DNA of 64,000 nucleotides, from assembly GCA_022578965.1 (NCBI GenBank), contig MU400548.1, positions 186,001 to 250,000 on the forward strand, in the 5' to 3' direction. Position numbers and translations under genes: made by a program. The stretch comes from Xylaria sp. FL1777. Taxonomy: Eukaryota; Ascomycota; Sordariomycetes; Xylariales; Xylariaceae. Shown in pieces: positions 12,028 through 23,122 of the stretch; the stretch's first letter is position 1, and every line of letters starts with the position of its first letter. The notes under the pieces were generated by a model, which searched no databases, was not told the origin of the DNA, and was given only the letters and a program-made list of their open reading frames with translations.

Positions 12028-12568
12028 TTTAATGGGCAATAATATTTGTCTCTCCCCCGCATCCGAGTAAGATCGTGGGAAAGACAACGTGGGGCAGTCA
12101 CAAATGCCGAATTAATACTTAGTATAGCTCGAGCATCAAGTCGGTAAAAGAATATAAATGGTACTTAGCTAATACGATTCCTACATAAGAGTTGCTTCAT
12201 CTCAAAGGCCCAGCTAGTTACTATTTCTTTATTGCTAGTGTTTAACATAATTACATAATGAATTCTACTGTGAATTACATGTAAATCTCTTTTTCTCGTT
12301 CATCTTTTTCCTCTTCGGGCCCTAGTCTGCTTAATCTTTTCCGGTGATTCTACGCGAATTCAAGCGTCGAGGTATCAAGACGCGGGGAAACTATAGCGAA
12401 GCCCATGCTCCAACCGTCTCCGCACATGTTGCTCAATAGGTTTTAATAGCTAATCTCGAACAAAACGCGCTTCTGTTTGACTTAAATAATTCAGAAGCAA
12501 GGGCAACTGACTTCGACTCTTCCTGATAATGCTTCTTTATGTTTATGATACCTTGGAGTGACTAAGAC
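12028..12568. promoter_or_regulatory. MFS gene upstream region
   Basis: This is AT-rich spacer between repeat copy 2 and the MFS start codon. No ORF is recognisable and no single promoter element stands out. Confidence 0.3.
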
Positions 12569-14536
12569 ATGGCCAACAACATGACAAAATCGGATGATAT
12601 TGGACCTGCCTCGGCAGTTCATCACGAGCGTGCCAGCAATTCCTTGTCAACCAAGGGAGTTGCGGTGCGGGATGTAGACGTCGCAATGGCTTTGTTTGAC
12701 TCGCCGGAGCAAATTCACGAGCCCCTCGATCCAGTTGAAGAACAAAAGCTTATGCGAAAGGTGAGTAGCAAGATACGAATCTTCGTCATAAACTACTAAC
12801 CCACCCGGGCCTCTGGTACTACAGATCGATTTCATGATTATTCCATATCTCGCTGTTTGCTACGCTTTCTTTTACATCGATAAAACAACCCTGTCCTATG
12901 CTGGTTTGTCTGCCTCTGCCGTTCCGTCTCAGATGTCTTCTTACTATTGCATAGCAATTTTTGGAATCCGGGAAGACCTTAATTTACAAGGCTCGGACTA
13001 TAACTGGTTGAGTTCGGTGTTCTACTTTGGTTTTCTGTTTTGGGCGTTCCCTACGAACTTTTTGCTGCAGCGCTTGCCAATTGGTCCTCTCACCCGCTTC
13101 CTTGGCTGAGATGATTCTAACTATAAATAGGGAAATATCTAAGTGTTAATATTTTCTTTTGGGGTAAGTAATTACATATATATCCTTGGATATCACTAAC
13201 TCTTTCGAGGGTTTTTCCTAATGCTTCAAGCGGCCGCAAAGAATTTTGGACAACTATTAGCTCTTCGCTTCCTAGCCGGCGCAGCAGAAGCTTGTTCCGA
13301 TCCGTCCTTTATGTTGATCACATCAATGTGGTATACGAGAAAACAGCAGCCAGTCCGCATGGGCTTGTGGTATACAGCAAATGGGTTTGGCATTGCCCTA
13401 GGCGGATTGCTTGGCTACGGTGAGTATTTCATGAGTCTAGGATTAGCTGTAGCTAATCGGGGCATTAGCGATTGGTAATATCAAGGGCGCTCTCCCATCT
13501 TGGAAGTACGAGTTTCTGATAATAGGGGCTCTATGCTCGACTTGGGGAATTGTGATGTTCATCTTCCTGCCTGACTCTCCTGTGACAGCGAAGGGTCTCT
13601 CGAGAGCCGAAAAACGTATGGCAGTCCAACGTTTGAGAGAAAACCAGACCGGAATTGAGAACAAGCACCTTAAAGCGTACCAGGTCAAGGAAGCATTTCT
13701 TGACATCAAGATTTATCTCTTCTTCCTCCTTGGTGTTGTCGGTAATGTTCCAAATGGCGGCATATCGAACTTTGGCACATTGATCATTCAGGGGTTTGGA
13801 TTCAGCCAGCTGGGCACTACGCTCTTACAAATCCCTTACGGGTTTTTCATCGCGATTAGCATTTTAATATGCGTTTACCTTAACAATAGGTTCGTTAACC
13901 GACGTTGCATGTTTATTCTTATATTTTTGGTACCCAATATTGCTGGCGCATTTGGTCTGCGCTATATTGGTACAGAGCGACAAGCCGGTCGACTAATCGC
14001 CTATTACCTGACGGGGCCGTATAACGCTGCGTTCGTGATGATTCTTTCTCTACAAACGGCAAATACATCTGGCCATACGAAAAAGGTGGTTACCAATGCT
14101 GTTTTGTTCCTAGGATATTGTACTGGTAATGGTAAGCTGTGCTCATAATGCCCCTGAACGGACAGAAGTTTATCCTAACGAGTTCATAGTACGTTGGTCA
14201 CTGAAAATATTTTATGATTTTGAGGATTCATTCAGCTGCAGCCTCAGAAAATAAGCACTCTGTTTTGCTAACAAGATCCCATAGATTGTTGGCCCTTTCT
14301 TCTACTTGACTAGCCAAGCACCCTATTATGAGCTTGGGATATGGTCGATGATTGTTTCCCATCTCCTTGAAGTGCTCATTATCATTATATTCTGGTTGCT
14401 TCTTAGCCGAGAGAATCATCGCAGAGATAAGATTCAGGCCCTCATGGAAGGTGGACTCGAAGGCCGGGACTTGGACACAACTGCATTTGCCGATATGACA
14501 GATAGGGAGAACCTTAACTTTAGGTACATTTATTAG
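12569..14536 (+). CDS. MFS permease, allantoate/Dal5 (ACS) type; last exon out of frame
   Basis: Exons read are 12569..12760, 12825..12903, 12955..13083, 13131..13163, 13210..13419, 13469..14131 and 14285..14536, about 519 aa if all are used. Typical family stretches are visible: YIDKTTLSYA at TM1, FAxPTNFLLQRLPIG-like, KYLSVNIFFWG, AAEACSDPSF, LPDSPVTAKGL before the central loop, and FFYLTSQAPYYELG before the last helices. The family imports small anionic solutes such as allantoate, nicotinate or related acids across the plasma membrane. The first five introns are 46-64 bp. Exon 6 ends in phase 1 (AATG before GTAAGC), while the last exon needs phase 0. I found no canonical splice pair that repairs this, so the protein would lose its last helices. 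It could be a recent pseudogene, a base error or unusual splicing. Confidence 0.72.
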
Positions 14537-14715
14537 GTGTAGAGAATCACTCTAAATTAAATATCTCAAATTACTCGTTTTAAAGAGAAATTAACTGGTA
14601 TTTTATACTAAAGAAAACCTCCTGTTGAGAAGTGACCTAATTACTTAGTGTTGTTAACGAGTTTATGAGACAACGGTCTACCACCCAAATGGGATAGGCG
14701 AACAAAGACTCATAT

Positions 14716-15330
14716 GTGCTCAGGACAACCCAAGTTCCATCTACCTATCCTCCAAGCGTGCGTATGATACATGACCTCGCCTCTATAGCTATTTCGCAGA
14801 TGGAGCTTCAGAAATACCACCGAGGGAAGAAAGTAACACTTCGAGTCATAACACCTCCAGACACAGTAAATGCCATCATGGCCATTGTCAAAGACGAAGA
14901 AGTTACTGCAGTGATTCTTCAGCTCTATCATCAATCGAGGCCTTCAGAAATCGATACACATGACATCCTACGCCCAAACATGGTATTGGTAGTAAAAGAA
15001 CCCTTTTTTAAGGCTGCAGGAGATTGGGCGTATAGCCTCAGAGTTGATCATGTCAGCGATGTTGTTTGGTTACAAAGGACCGACCCTCGTATTCTATAAA
15101 CAAGCCGAGGCAGCCCCTCCTATTATTGATTGCGCAACGTACAAGGGACCAGTCACTTACGCCAAGCCCTTGGGCGTGGCAATGGGCTGTTTACGACTAA
15201 GCTTGTGAAAGCTGGGGATGTTGAGGTGATAATGAAAGGACTCAAAGCTCTTGGATACGACATTATTGCTTGCCCACCTCGAGGTCGCGGGGGAAAAACT
15301 CGAAATTGGGCGATGGGGTCATGTTAAGAA
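14716..15330 (+). pseudogene. Relic of a TPR/SET-domain protein gene with internal deletions
   Basis: The first part (14716-15099) carries blocks of the N-terminal region of fungal TPR-SET proteins: LRTTQVPSTYPPSV, MELQKYHRGKKVTLRV, TPPDTVNAIMAIV, VVKEPFFKAA and YSLRVDHVSDVVWL. After 15,100 a piece matching the region just before the SET domain follows (QAEAAPPIIDCATYKGP) and shifts frame near 15,175 to GRGNGLFTTKLVKAGD. The frame then jumps directly to a C-terminal-like block (LKALGYDIIACPPRG). The SET catalytic core is missing. There is no clear start or introns, so I judge it dead. It lies between the damaged MFS gene and repeat copy 3. Identification rests on remembered family motifs. Confidence 0.65.
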
Positions 15331-15381
15331 TGTATAACAAGGGCTGGTATCAGGGCTTGGAACTGAGTTGTTGACTTTATT

Positions 15382-15654
15382 CTGCATACAATAATCTGTC
15401 ATGGCTGCAAAAGTTCATAGCTCCCATCAGGGCTTGCGCCGAGCATTGTGGCTGTCCTTGAGTCTATTTTCAATTGGTTCGGGCTTCCTAACCTCCGGGG
15501 TCCTCCAATATGTCCCATATTAGCGGGGGCTGAATAGCTTCACTTCTGGCTACGCGAGACAGTCTTAATATATCTCAGTTCAGCATGGTACGGTCCAGGT
15601 GTCTCACCGAACTACGCGTCTAGGGGTAGCACAAGGTGTTCAGCGCGTGTAACA
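15382..15654 (+). repeat. Dispersed repeat, copy 3 (longest copy)
   Basis: It starts TGCATACAATAATC and ends CAGCGCGTGTAACA, so on either strand it begins TG and ends CA. It includes a segment (TCTCACCGAACTACGCGTC and following) shared with copy 4 and lost from copy 2. No protein is encoded. No matching 5-bp flanks are seen. Confidence 0.78.
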
Positions 15655-16838
15655 GAATGCCTGCGTCGTATCGTTCGTACATCTATATAAAGCCTTCAAG
15701 GTAGTCGTACCAGAACTATGCTCAAATGCCAAAAAGTATGCCAAGATCATCTACAGCATTTGCACTGAAACGGACGTAACGATTGGTGCTGTCATCCACC
15801 AGCTTGTGGAGATAGAACAGATATGATTCGGGGATGAATCAAAAAATTGCCATGCTTGGTGTTATTAAGCTGTTCAAAGACGGATAGATCCTACGTGGCA
15901 AAAGCTTTGACATGGGGCTCCCGGGGCGTGTCTCAAGATGTTCCTGGCTCACAGGGTCATCCTCTCCTCCATTTGTGCCTCTAAGGGAGAAGAGCTGACC
16001 AGAATAACGTGTACTAAGATTGGTAGAAATTAGCATGCTTCGCCTTCTCAGAGAGGTTCCATATCTTATTGAGGATAAGAAATGTAACGTCAAAGACGTC
16101 CGCATTGATAGCATCCTTCGTCTATAATGACTCGATAAAGTTGAAAATCTAAACAAATATATGTATATATCGAAAGTAAATTGAGAAAACGCGTCTAGTA
16201 CAAACACTGTCAAGTTATAAATGATGTGGCTGTTAGATAGCACACAAGACCAGTTTCAAATAAATTAAGTGTTTGAAGACGACGAATCTAAGACAAGGAA
16301 AAGGAACAAACCTACAGAAACTGATGTAGCCAATCAGCGTGCTCACTTATAGAACTATTAGTAGAATGCTTGCCGAGAAGGAGAGTCGCCGAGAGGAGCG
16401 CTTACTGTGTGGTTAATGCTTGTCTTAACTAGCAATGAGCATTATGATGGAGTAGGTATGAACGTAAATAGTGGCAAATTGATGGAACATAAGCACCTCG
16501 TCAATAAAACAACATAGCTAGAGAGAGAATATAACGTAACGAGCATGGTCCGTTCGAATGCTATTTCAAGATATTGCAATATGATTTCCAAGTTCTTACT
16601 TTCTCTCGTTGCTGGACAGCCACTTATTGAGGCCACTTCCTTAGTAAGCTGACATTCAAATGGACCCATCGGCCGAGGAAGCTAGAATATCATCACACGG
16701 CGTTGCTGTTTGTAGCTCCTTGGCAGAAACCCAAACAGCGATGTCTCATGGAGACGACCGTAAAGACATTCGGATTTTCGATTCTAGAACAAAACATCCT
16801 TTCGGACGGTCACATACTATTCACTGCGGTACACCATC
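15655..16838. other. Spacer upstream of the monooxygenase gene
   Basis: This stretch holds no recognisable gene. One 134-codon minus-strand ORF (15839-16243) lacks family resemblance and looks like chance. The last few hundred bases must contain the monooxygenase promoter. Confidence 0.35.
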
Positions 16839-18976
16839 ATGGCTTGCATCAAAACTGATGTTCTGATTGTTGGGGCTGGCCCTGCAGGGGCTAGTTTGGG
16901 ATGTTTTCTTACTCAATATGGTGAGTAATACCATAGCTTCATTCGCACGTGTAAAAGCTGATTGGAAGCCATTAGGTGTGACGGGACTCATTATCAGCAA
17001 GATGTCTTCGACAGCAAGAACGCCGCGAGCTCATTATACTAGCAATGCAACGTTTGGTGTGTCTTAACAATCGTATCATACAAATCTACCTATATATTCT
17101 AACATTCGTAATGCAGAATGCCTTCGAGATGCTGGCCTGGAGTCTGAGTGCCGGAACGTTGCCACGTCAAAGGAGTTCATTAAGTTCTATCGTTTCTGTC
17201 ATACAATGGCGGGACAAGAACTGTCGCGATCATATTATGCAGGTAACGACCCTAGCAGAGAGGTGAGTCAATACCGCTAGGCCAGTTATTCATAACTGAT
17301 CAACCTAGGGAGAGTATCGAAGAGCAACGCCTTGTGAGCAAGCAGACCTTCCCCAGTCCACTCTAGAGCCAATATTGCTTCGGGTAGCAACGCAAAATGG
17401 ATTTAAGCTTCGCTGGGACTACGAATTCCTTACATGCCACGAAGACGTACAGACGGGAAAGGTCCACTCTACTATCAAAGACCTCCTCTCTGGTGACGCA
17501 TTGACAGTGATATCAAGTTACCTTTGCGGTGCAGACGGCGCGAAAAGCGTTGTTGCCCGTGAGCTGCAACTCCCGTTCCATGACACACCGGGTGGCGGCC
17601 TTGCGTTGAATGTCGTATGTGCACACTGGAGTCATTTTTTCCCTTTCTAGTAACCTGATGACTCCCAACATGTCTCGGGAGCATGCATCAGGGGCATAAT
17701 ATTCACACAAAAGAGTAATTACTAACTCCAGCGAGAATAGTGGTTCGAAGCAGACTTGGTACGCTGCCCAGCTATTTCCCTAGCTAAGAGAAGGTGACAA
17801 GCTAATTGGTGTCTGATTCAGAGCCATTTGATGGCGCACTCTCCCGGATTGATACATATGTTGATAAAACCTGACAAGCCACAGCCAGATTACTGCGCTA
17901 TCGCAATTACACGCCAAGTTAAACCCTTCTCTGAATGGGTGATCAGTATGCTCGCCAAGCCAGGCATCACTGAGGTAGTTGCTAGTGAGAATGAAATTAT
18001 TGAACATGTGAAAGACCTCATCGGAGACGCTACTATCGAAATCAGGGTGAAGAGCATGTCGACGTGGTCAATTCAAGACTGTTACGCAGAGCAATACAGT
18101 CGCGGAAATGTGTTTTGCCTTGGAGATGCTGTCCATAGGCACCCGCCTTTCAACGGGCTGGGGTCCAACACGTGCATCCAAGATGCATATAATCTTGCAT
18201 GGAAGATTGGATATGTGCGAAAAGGGCTGGCTTCTCCCTCGCTTCTAAAGTCATTCAACGCGGAGAGGCAACCTGTCGGAAGAGCTGTTGTTAGACGTGC
18301 CAACAAAACGGGGGGGATCCACGCCCAACTCTTTTCCCTAATGGGTGTTTTTGAGCCAGATTTAGCCAAGAAGCGTAAGATCCTTGACCGACTTGAAGTA
18401 GACACTGAAGAGGGCGCGGCAGCGAGGGCCGCATTTCAAAGAATGATTGAGAACCTCGACTCCGAGCGCCATGGATTCGGAGTCGAAATGAATCAGTTAT
18501 ATACATCCCAGGCGGTATGGACTGACGATGAACCAAGCCCCCCTCCCCGCTTCTCTAGTCCCGAGGAGGCAGATCTTCATTATTTAGAGAGTACCTATCC
18601 CGGTTTCCGTCTTCCCCATGCCTGGCTTCGAGCCTCAAAAGCAACACCAAATGATCCCTTGATCTCAACTCATGATTTGGCAGGCAAGGGCCACTTCACG
18701 ATATTTACTGGTATCGGCGGAAAGGCAAAATGGGTCCACGAGACAGATAAAGTACGCAAAGACCTGTCTGTCGATATTCCAGTATATAGCATAGGAGGGG
18801 AGGACTACCGTGATGTCTTCTACGACTGGTCTAGGAAGAGAGGGATTGGCGAAAAGGGGGCGATTCTAGTTCGACCGGATCGTTTCGTTGCTTGGAGATC
18901 GACTGATGACGAGCAAGATTCTGAAGAGGGCGGTGATAAACTCGTCAGAATCATCACCCGTATCTTGGGGCGTTAA
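16839..18976 (+). CDS. FAD-dependent aromatic monooxygenase (phenol 2-monooxygenase-like), six exons
   Basis: The model is join(16839..16920, 16976..17056, 17117..17262, 17309..17614, 17741..17758, 17822..18976), 595 aa. All introns are GT-AG and the frame closes exactly. The N-terminus shows the dinucleotide-binding motif VGAGPAG. Later come LFGADGA-like YLCGADGAKSVV and the second FAD motif CLGDAVHRHPPFNGLGSN. The C-terminal 170 residues (GKGHFTIFTGIGG...) resemble the thioredoxin-like dimer domain of phenol hydroxylases. The family adds one oxygen atom to an aromatic ring using NADPH and FAD in the cytosol. Exon 5 is only 18 bp (six codons, WFEADL) but supplies residues conserved in the family. 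The MFS gene on the same strand could supply a substrate. The substrate itself is unknown. Confidence 0.88.
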
Positions 18977-20131
18977 AAAGGGGTTGACGATGAAATGACT
19001 ACAAGCTTTACTCCCGAAAGTGTTTTAGACTTGTCGGAGAGGCATCAAAGCTTTCTGGGTACAAGATATTTTTTATATGAACCGAAACACAACCTCCAAT
19101 GTCTACCCCTCGTTATATATGCAACTATTTAGAATAGGTGATAATGACATAGGTCTCAACAGGTCCTTATTCATATTTCCAGCCGCAGATACAACTCGGC
19201 CCAGGCAATATTGAACTCGTTAATAAACTGTTTGCTACTCATTGTGAATGGCACGTTCCTCCACAGCTTCTGCCACCCTCTCACGGTTTTACCGTCTGGC
19301 CTCTGTTTTGCCATATCTCGCGTTAACTCCACCAGCACACCGTATCAAGGAAAAGTGACCGTCCAACGACCAGAACATGTTGCTCCCGCTTAAGACCATG
19401 CCACCTCTGCTTCCACCACCCCTTTCTATCCCTATCTGAACGCCCTAAACTTCACCGAGCCAACAACCATTAGTGTACTGCGGAGAGCCTTTGCCAAGAA
19501 CCAACAATTGGCCGTGAAGCTTTAGAACCATTCCTCCTTCCTCGATGTTTGCTTCACACGCGCCAGAAGAGACAAGATCCTATCTATTTAAACCCGTCCG
19601 ACTCCCTCTCAGACTTCTCAATTTCTACCACCAACTACTTTTCATCTTCATTCCACTCCACTCCGATATAGCTAATAGCAGTTATCCGTACCAAGCTCAT
19701 ATCCTCCATCATCCTCCGCTGCTCTATCTTCTTGCGAGCAGGGTAAAACGATTGTCCAGAAGTACGTAGACGAACACGATTTGCAGCTCGTTGGCAATAA
19801 GTCACACTGTGCGATATTGCAGCGCCAACGGAAACCGTACATATAAGCGTTTACAGATGTAAGAGCCTGATTGAGTTGAGGTCTGGGTGAAGCGAAATCG
19901 ATAAATTTGAATCCATGCGCTATTCTAACATCGTGGTAACTCTAGGCTCTGGAGGCACCAGACAAAGCAACAAAGCAGAGTCATACCTTTTCTAAATTAT
20001 CAATAAACAAAGAAACTGGAACGCAGCGACTATCACTCCATTTCATAACTGCACGAGATAGACACGGCAGTTGGAGTGTCAATGACATTGTTGACTGGCC
20101 TGGGCACTAAGAGATCCGAATTTCCGTGCGA
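18977..20131. other. Spacer with an orphan promoter-like segment
   Basis: Around 19575-19680 a TATTTAAA box is followed by a long C/T-rich stretch typical of a fungal 5' leader, but no ATG with a credible ORF follows. It could be a lost gene or a noncoding transcript. Nothing else is recognisable. Confidence 0.3.
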
Positions 20132-20138
20132 ATATATA
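20132..20138 (+). promoter_or_regulatory. Candidate TATA box of the LPMO-like gene
   Basis: ATATATA lies about 145 bp upstream of the ATG at 20282, followed by a leader rich in A and C that ends ACAACA just before the start codon. Confidence 0.4.
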
Positions 20139-20281
20139 ACGACAGCATTTGGATCCAATAGTTAAGACTCGTCCAAGTCATAGAAACCACAACTTATATC
20201 GAATACTGCAATTCGAATCACCACTTCAAAGCTTGAATCTATATACCGGCTGTCGAAAATTAACTACATAAACGCACAACA

Positions 20282-21469
20282 ATGATGCCTTCCTTCAAAT
20301 CCTTCCTGATGTCTGCCACTCTGGCATCTCTCTCAGCGGCACACGTCAGCCTAGAGAACCCAAAGCCGTACAAGTTCGTTGCCGACGGTAGAACCAATCC
20401 CGTCTCATCCACCGGCTCGGATTTTCCATGCAAAATCCCCCCAGGACAATCTTATATCATCGATGGTGAGCCTACGCCAATGACGATTGGCGAAGACCAA
20501 ACTCTCTCCTTCTCTGGCCATGCCGTTCATGGAGGGGGTTCCTGCCAGCTCGCGCTCAGCCGCGGATTTCCAACAAAAGACTCGCCCTGGATGGTCATTC
20601 ACTCTATCGAAGGTGGCTGTCCCGCGCGGAATCAGAAGGGCAATCTCGAGGGTCCCAACGAAGACAAATACACCTTTCAGATCCCCGAGGGTATTGAGCC
20701 TGGTGCTAACTGGACCCTGGCTTGGACTTGGGTCAGCCGTATAGGCGGCGGCCCAGAATTCTACATGAACTGCGCTCCCATCACCATTTTGGCAAGCAAC
20801 AAGAAGCGCATGAGTGTCTCTGAGCGCCGAGATACTTTGTCGAAGCGCCACGATGACTTCCCCGAGCTCTTCATGGCTAATATGGGCGATTTCAGCGGTG
20901 GTTGCACCACTTCCGATGCCCAGAGGGAGCAGATCTCCATTGCTTACCCTAATCCCGGTTCATCTGTTGAGCGTCCAGAGGGCGACCACCTCTTCAAGCA
21001 GGTGTGCGATGGGAATCCTCGCGCTAAGAAAGTCCCTGCCACCGGTGACGGTAACGGTGAGACATCGCAGGCAGGGTCCTCGACTGCTATTTCGTCTTCC
21101 TCCTCTAGTTCTAGCTCTATGTCGAATTCTACTGCCGCATCGAGCCTGGCGTGTGCGAGCTCAGCGGCAGTAGAGACGACGACGCTAACGACGTTCACCA
21201 CTGTTGCTCCTACAGATACAACGCTATACCCCTTTCCTTCCACGTTGACACCGACTATGTCCAGCGCAAATGCCGGTCCTGAAACCCCGAGCTCTTCTGC
21301 CCCTCCAACCCCTGGAGCCCAGTGTGTTGAAGGTCACCTCACGTGTCTAGACGACGGGGCTCATTTCGCCACATGCACCGGAGGCCAACTCACTGCGCAG
21401 CAGCCGATCGCACCGGGGTATAAGTGTGAGCCCGGATCCGGTCTGGGGCTCGAGATTTCTCCTATGTAA
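20282..21469 (+). CDS. Secreted copper monooxygenase (LPMO), AA11-like, with C-terminal cysteine module
   Basis: This is a single-exon gene of 395 aa. The signal peptide ends SLSAA, so the mature protein would begin with His (H21), the obligatory N-terminal copper ligand of LPMOs. The second ligand is in GHAVHGGGSC (H80 or H83) and a tyrosine in FYMNCAP (Y161) fits the axial position. The stretches GSDFPCK, PTKDSPWMVIHSIEGGCPA and ANWTLAWTW are the hallmarks I associate with AA11, a chitin-active family. A Ser/Thr-rich linker (about 265-335) leads to a six-cysteine-type end, CVEGHLTCLDDGAHFATCTGG, reminiscent of the X278 module on AA11 and GH18 proteins. It would oxidise chitin, or another glycan, outside the cell. 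AA9 is less likely. Confidence 0.78.
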   Translation: MMPSFKSFLMSATLASLSAAHVSLENPKPYKFVADGRTNPVSSTGSDFPCKIPPGQSYIIDGEPTPMTIGEDQTLSFSGHAVHGGGSCQLALSRGFPTKDSPWMVIHSIEGGCPARNQKGNLEGPNEDKYTFQIPEGIEPGANWTLAWTWVSRIGGGPEFYMNCAPITILASNKKRMSVSERRDTLSKRHDDFPELFMANMGDFSGGCTTSDAQREQISIAYPNPGSSVERPEGDHLFKQVCDGNPRAKKVPATGDGNGETSQAGSSTAISSSSSSSSSMSNSTAASSLACASSAAVETTTLTTFTTVAPTDTTLYPFPSTLTPTMSSANAGPETPSSSAPPTPGAQCVEGHLTCLDDGAHFATCTGGQLTAQQPIAPGYKCEPGSGLGLEISPM

Positions 21470-23122
21470 AAGAAGAAGAAAGGAGAAAAAAAAGGCCTCG
21501 CCCATGGGTTCTCCTATATATACCTAGTTAGTGTACGTAGTTGATCCACAACGCTTCTTTATTTATCTATTCTGCATGGAATTAGATTCATTATATGTAT
21601 AGGGCACTAGCTTGCCCCAAAAAAAATATTGAAAAAACCCCCCGAAATGGAATGGAATGGCCATTGCCTACATATTGAATGCCTGTTGATGATGGATCGC
21701 ATTGTGGAGACGATGCGACTTTGTCGGGATTTGAACGGAATTTGCTTGGCCCAAGTGTAGAGCTAATGAATGTCGCAGCTTGTACTTCGTAGATGACTTT
21801 ATTATCACGGTGACAGATTAGCGTTACATGATTGCATGGTTTAATTGATCTACAGTAGGCAGTGCTGCCATCCGGTCAATGTCAGCCTCAGCTGTTCTAT
21901 GTGATATACGATACGGTCAACTCTCGTTTCTGGATCGTAACTAGAATCACCAAGAGAAAACGGCCTCGAAACAATTCTAGGCAAGCAGCTAGTCATAATT
22001 CATCTTCCACTCCACACAATCGTCTAATTTTTATATATCTAATGCATGTATTAAACCTCCGTGGCCTTATTCGCCGACCAAGCTGGTATATTTGTATCCC
22101 GTTACGCATGTGCATTATATGCGCTACTATAACTGCTGTTGTCCCGTGAACCCTTTGTCGTTGTTATCGGAGTATTCATTGTTGGAAATGCCGTAGGGTG
22201 ATTCCTAATCCATCTAGACACATCACTTAAACCGAATAGGGTTCGATCCCCCTTGCCGCATGGGTGGACCCGGGCAACATGCCGGATTCGACCGGGAGGT
22301 AACTTCCCGAGAGCCGCGGACTGGCGTTGATGCAGGGGAGGACCGTTCGCACGTTACACTAGTGTGGTTTACTGCGTAGGTCTCTCCTCTTGGTTTGCGG
22401 GACGTTTCAAGAGAAGTGTTAGAGAAGAGAAAAGGAAAGGAGGGGAGACGAAACAATACCCAGACGATAGTGCAGATGAAAAATGGCGTGGGTTGTGAAC
22501 CCCATGAAAATAGAATGGGTTCGTTTGTGAAATGAGGGGAAAGAACTAGCCGTGTAAGATGCCCCTTGGCTTAGCTTTTGCTGTCAATACCTGGACCTTT
22601 CCTCATCCTGGAATACAGATATAGAGATGGTGCCTTAAATGCGTAATAGATTATGTAGTGTAGGAAGGCCTGCTTATCATAGTATGTATGTAGGTATTGT
22701 ATGTCAAATCCGTAGATGGGTTGGCCTTATATGTGGAGGCGGAAATGAAGGAGGGATAAAAATTCCGGAGTCCACCCCGGGATATTTGTTGACATATGTC
22801 CCAGCCCTCCAGCCCAGCCCCTTTCAAGAAAGAGAGAATATCAAATTTGAACTTTCGCTTTGTTTACTCCCGCCGCTGAAGCCATTTAAACCTGGGCACA
22901 ATGGTAATAGTCAGGAGGTGATGGGTTAAAAAACAAAATACTCCGATAAGAATCTCGTCAGGGAGATATATGCCGCTGTAATAATGCAAATATCGTGTCG
23001 TGGTAGCGCTAGGGTAGTGCAGTGAGGGCTGTGAGATAACGGCAGGATGTAAGTGAGTGCGCGGATATAGCTCGATATGCATGTCTGATTTTCCGGTTTA
23101 TTTCCTTTTACTTTGCCCACGT
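21470..23122. other. Convergent spacer
   Basis: This 1.65-kb stretch lies between the LPMO-like gene and the SMP-30-like gene. It has only short ORFs without family features. A tRNA B-box-like string occurs at 22239-22251, without the rest of a tRNA. Confidence 0.4.

Noticed and set aside
15839..16243. 134-codon minus-strand ORF near repeat copy 3
   Set aside because: Biased composition and no resemblance to any family.
22239..22251. tRNA B-box-like string (GGTTCGATCCC)
   Set aside because: No matching acceptor stem, D arm or anticodon arm upstream within tRNA distance.
6000..23000. A complete secondary-metabolite cluster
   Set aside because: There is no polyketide synthase, NRPS, terpene synthase or prenyltransferase in the window; an FAD oxygenase with a transporter is not enough.
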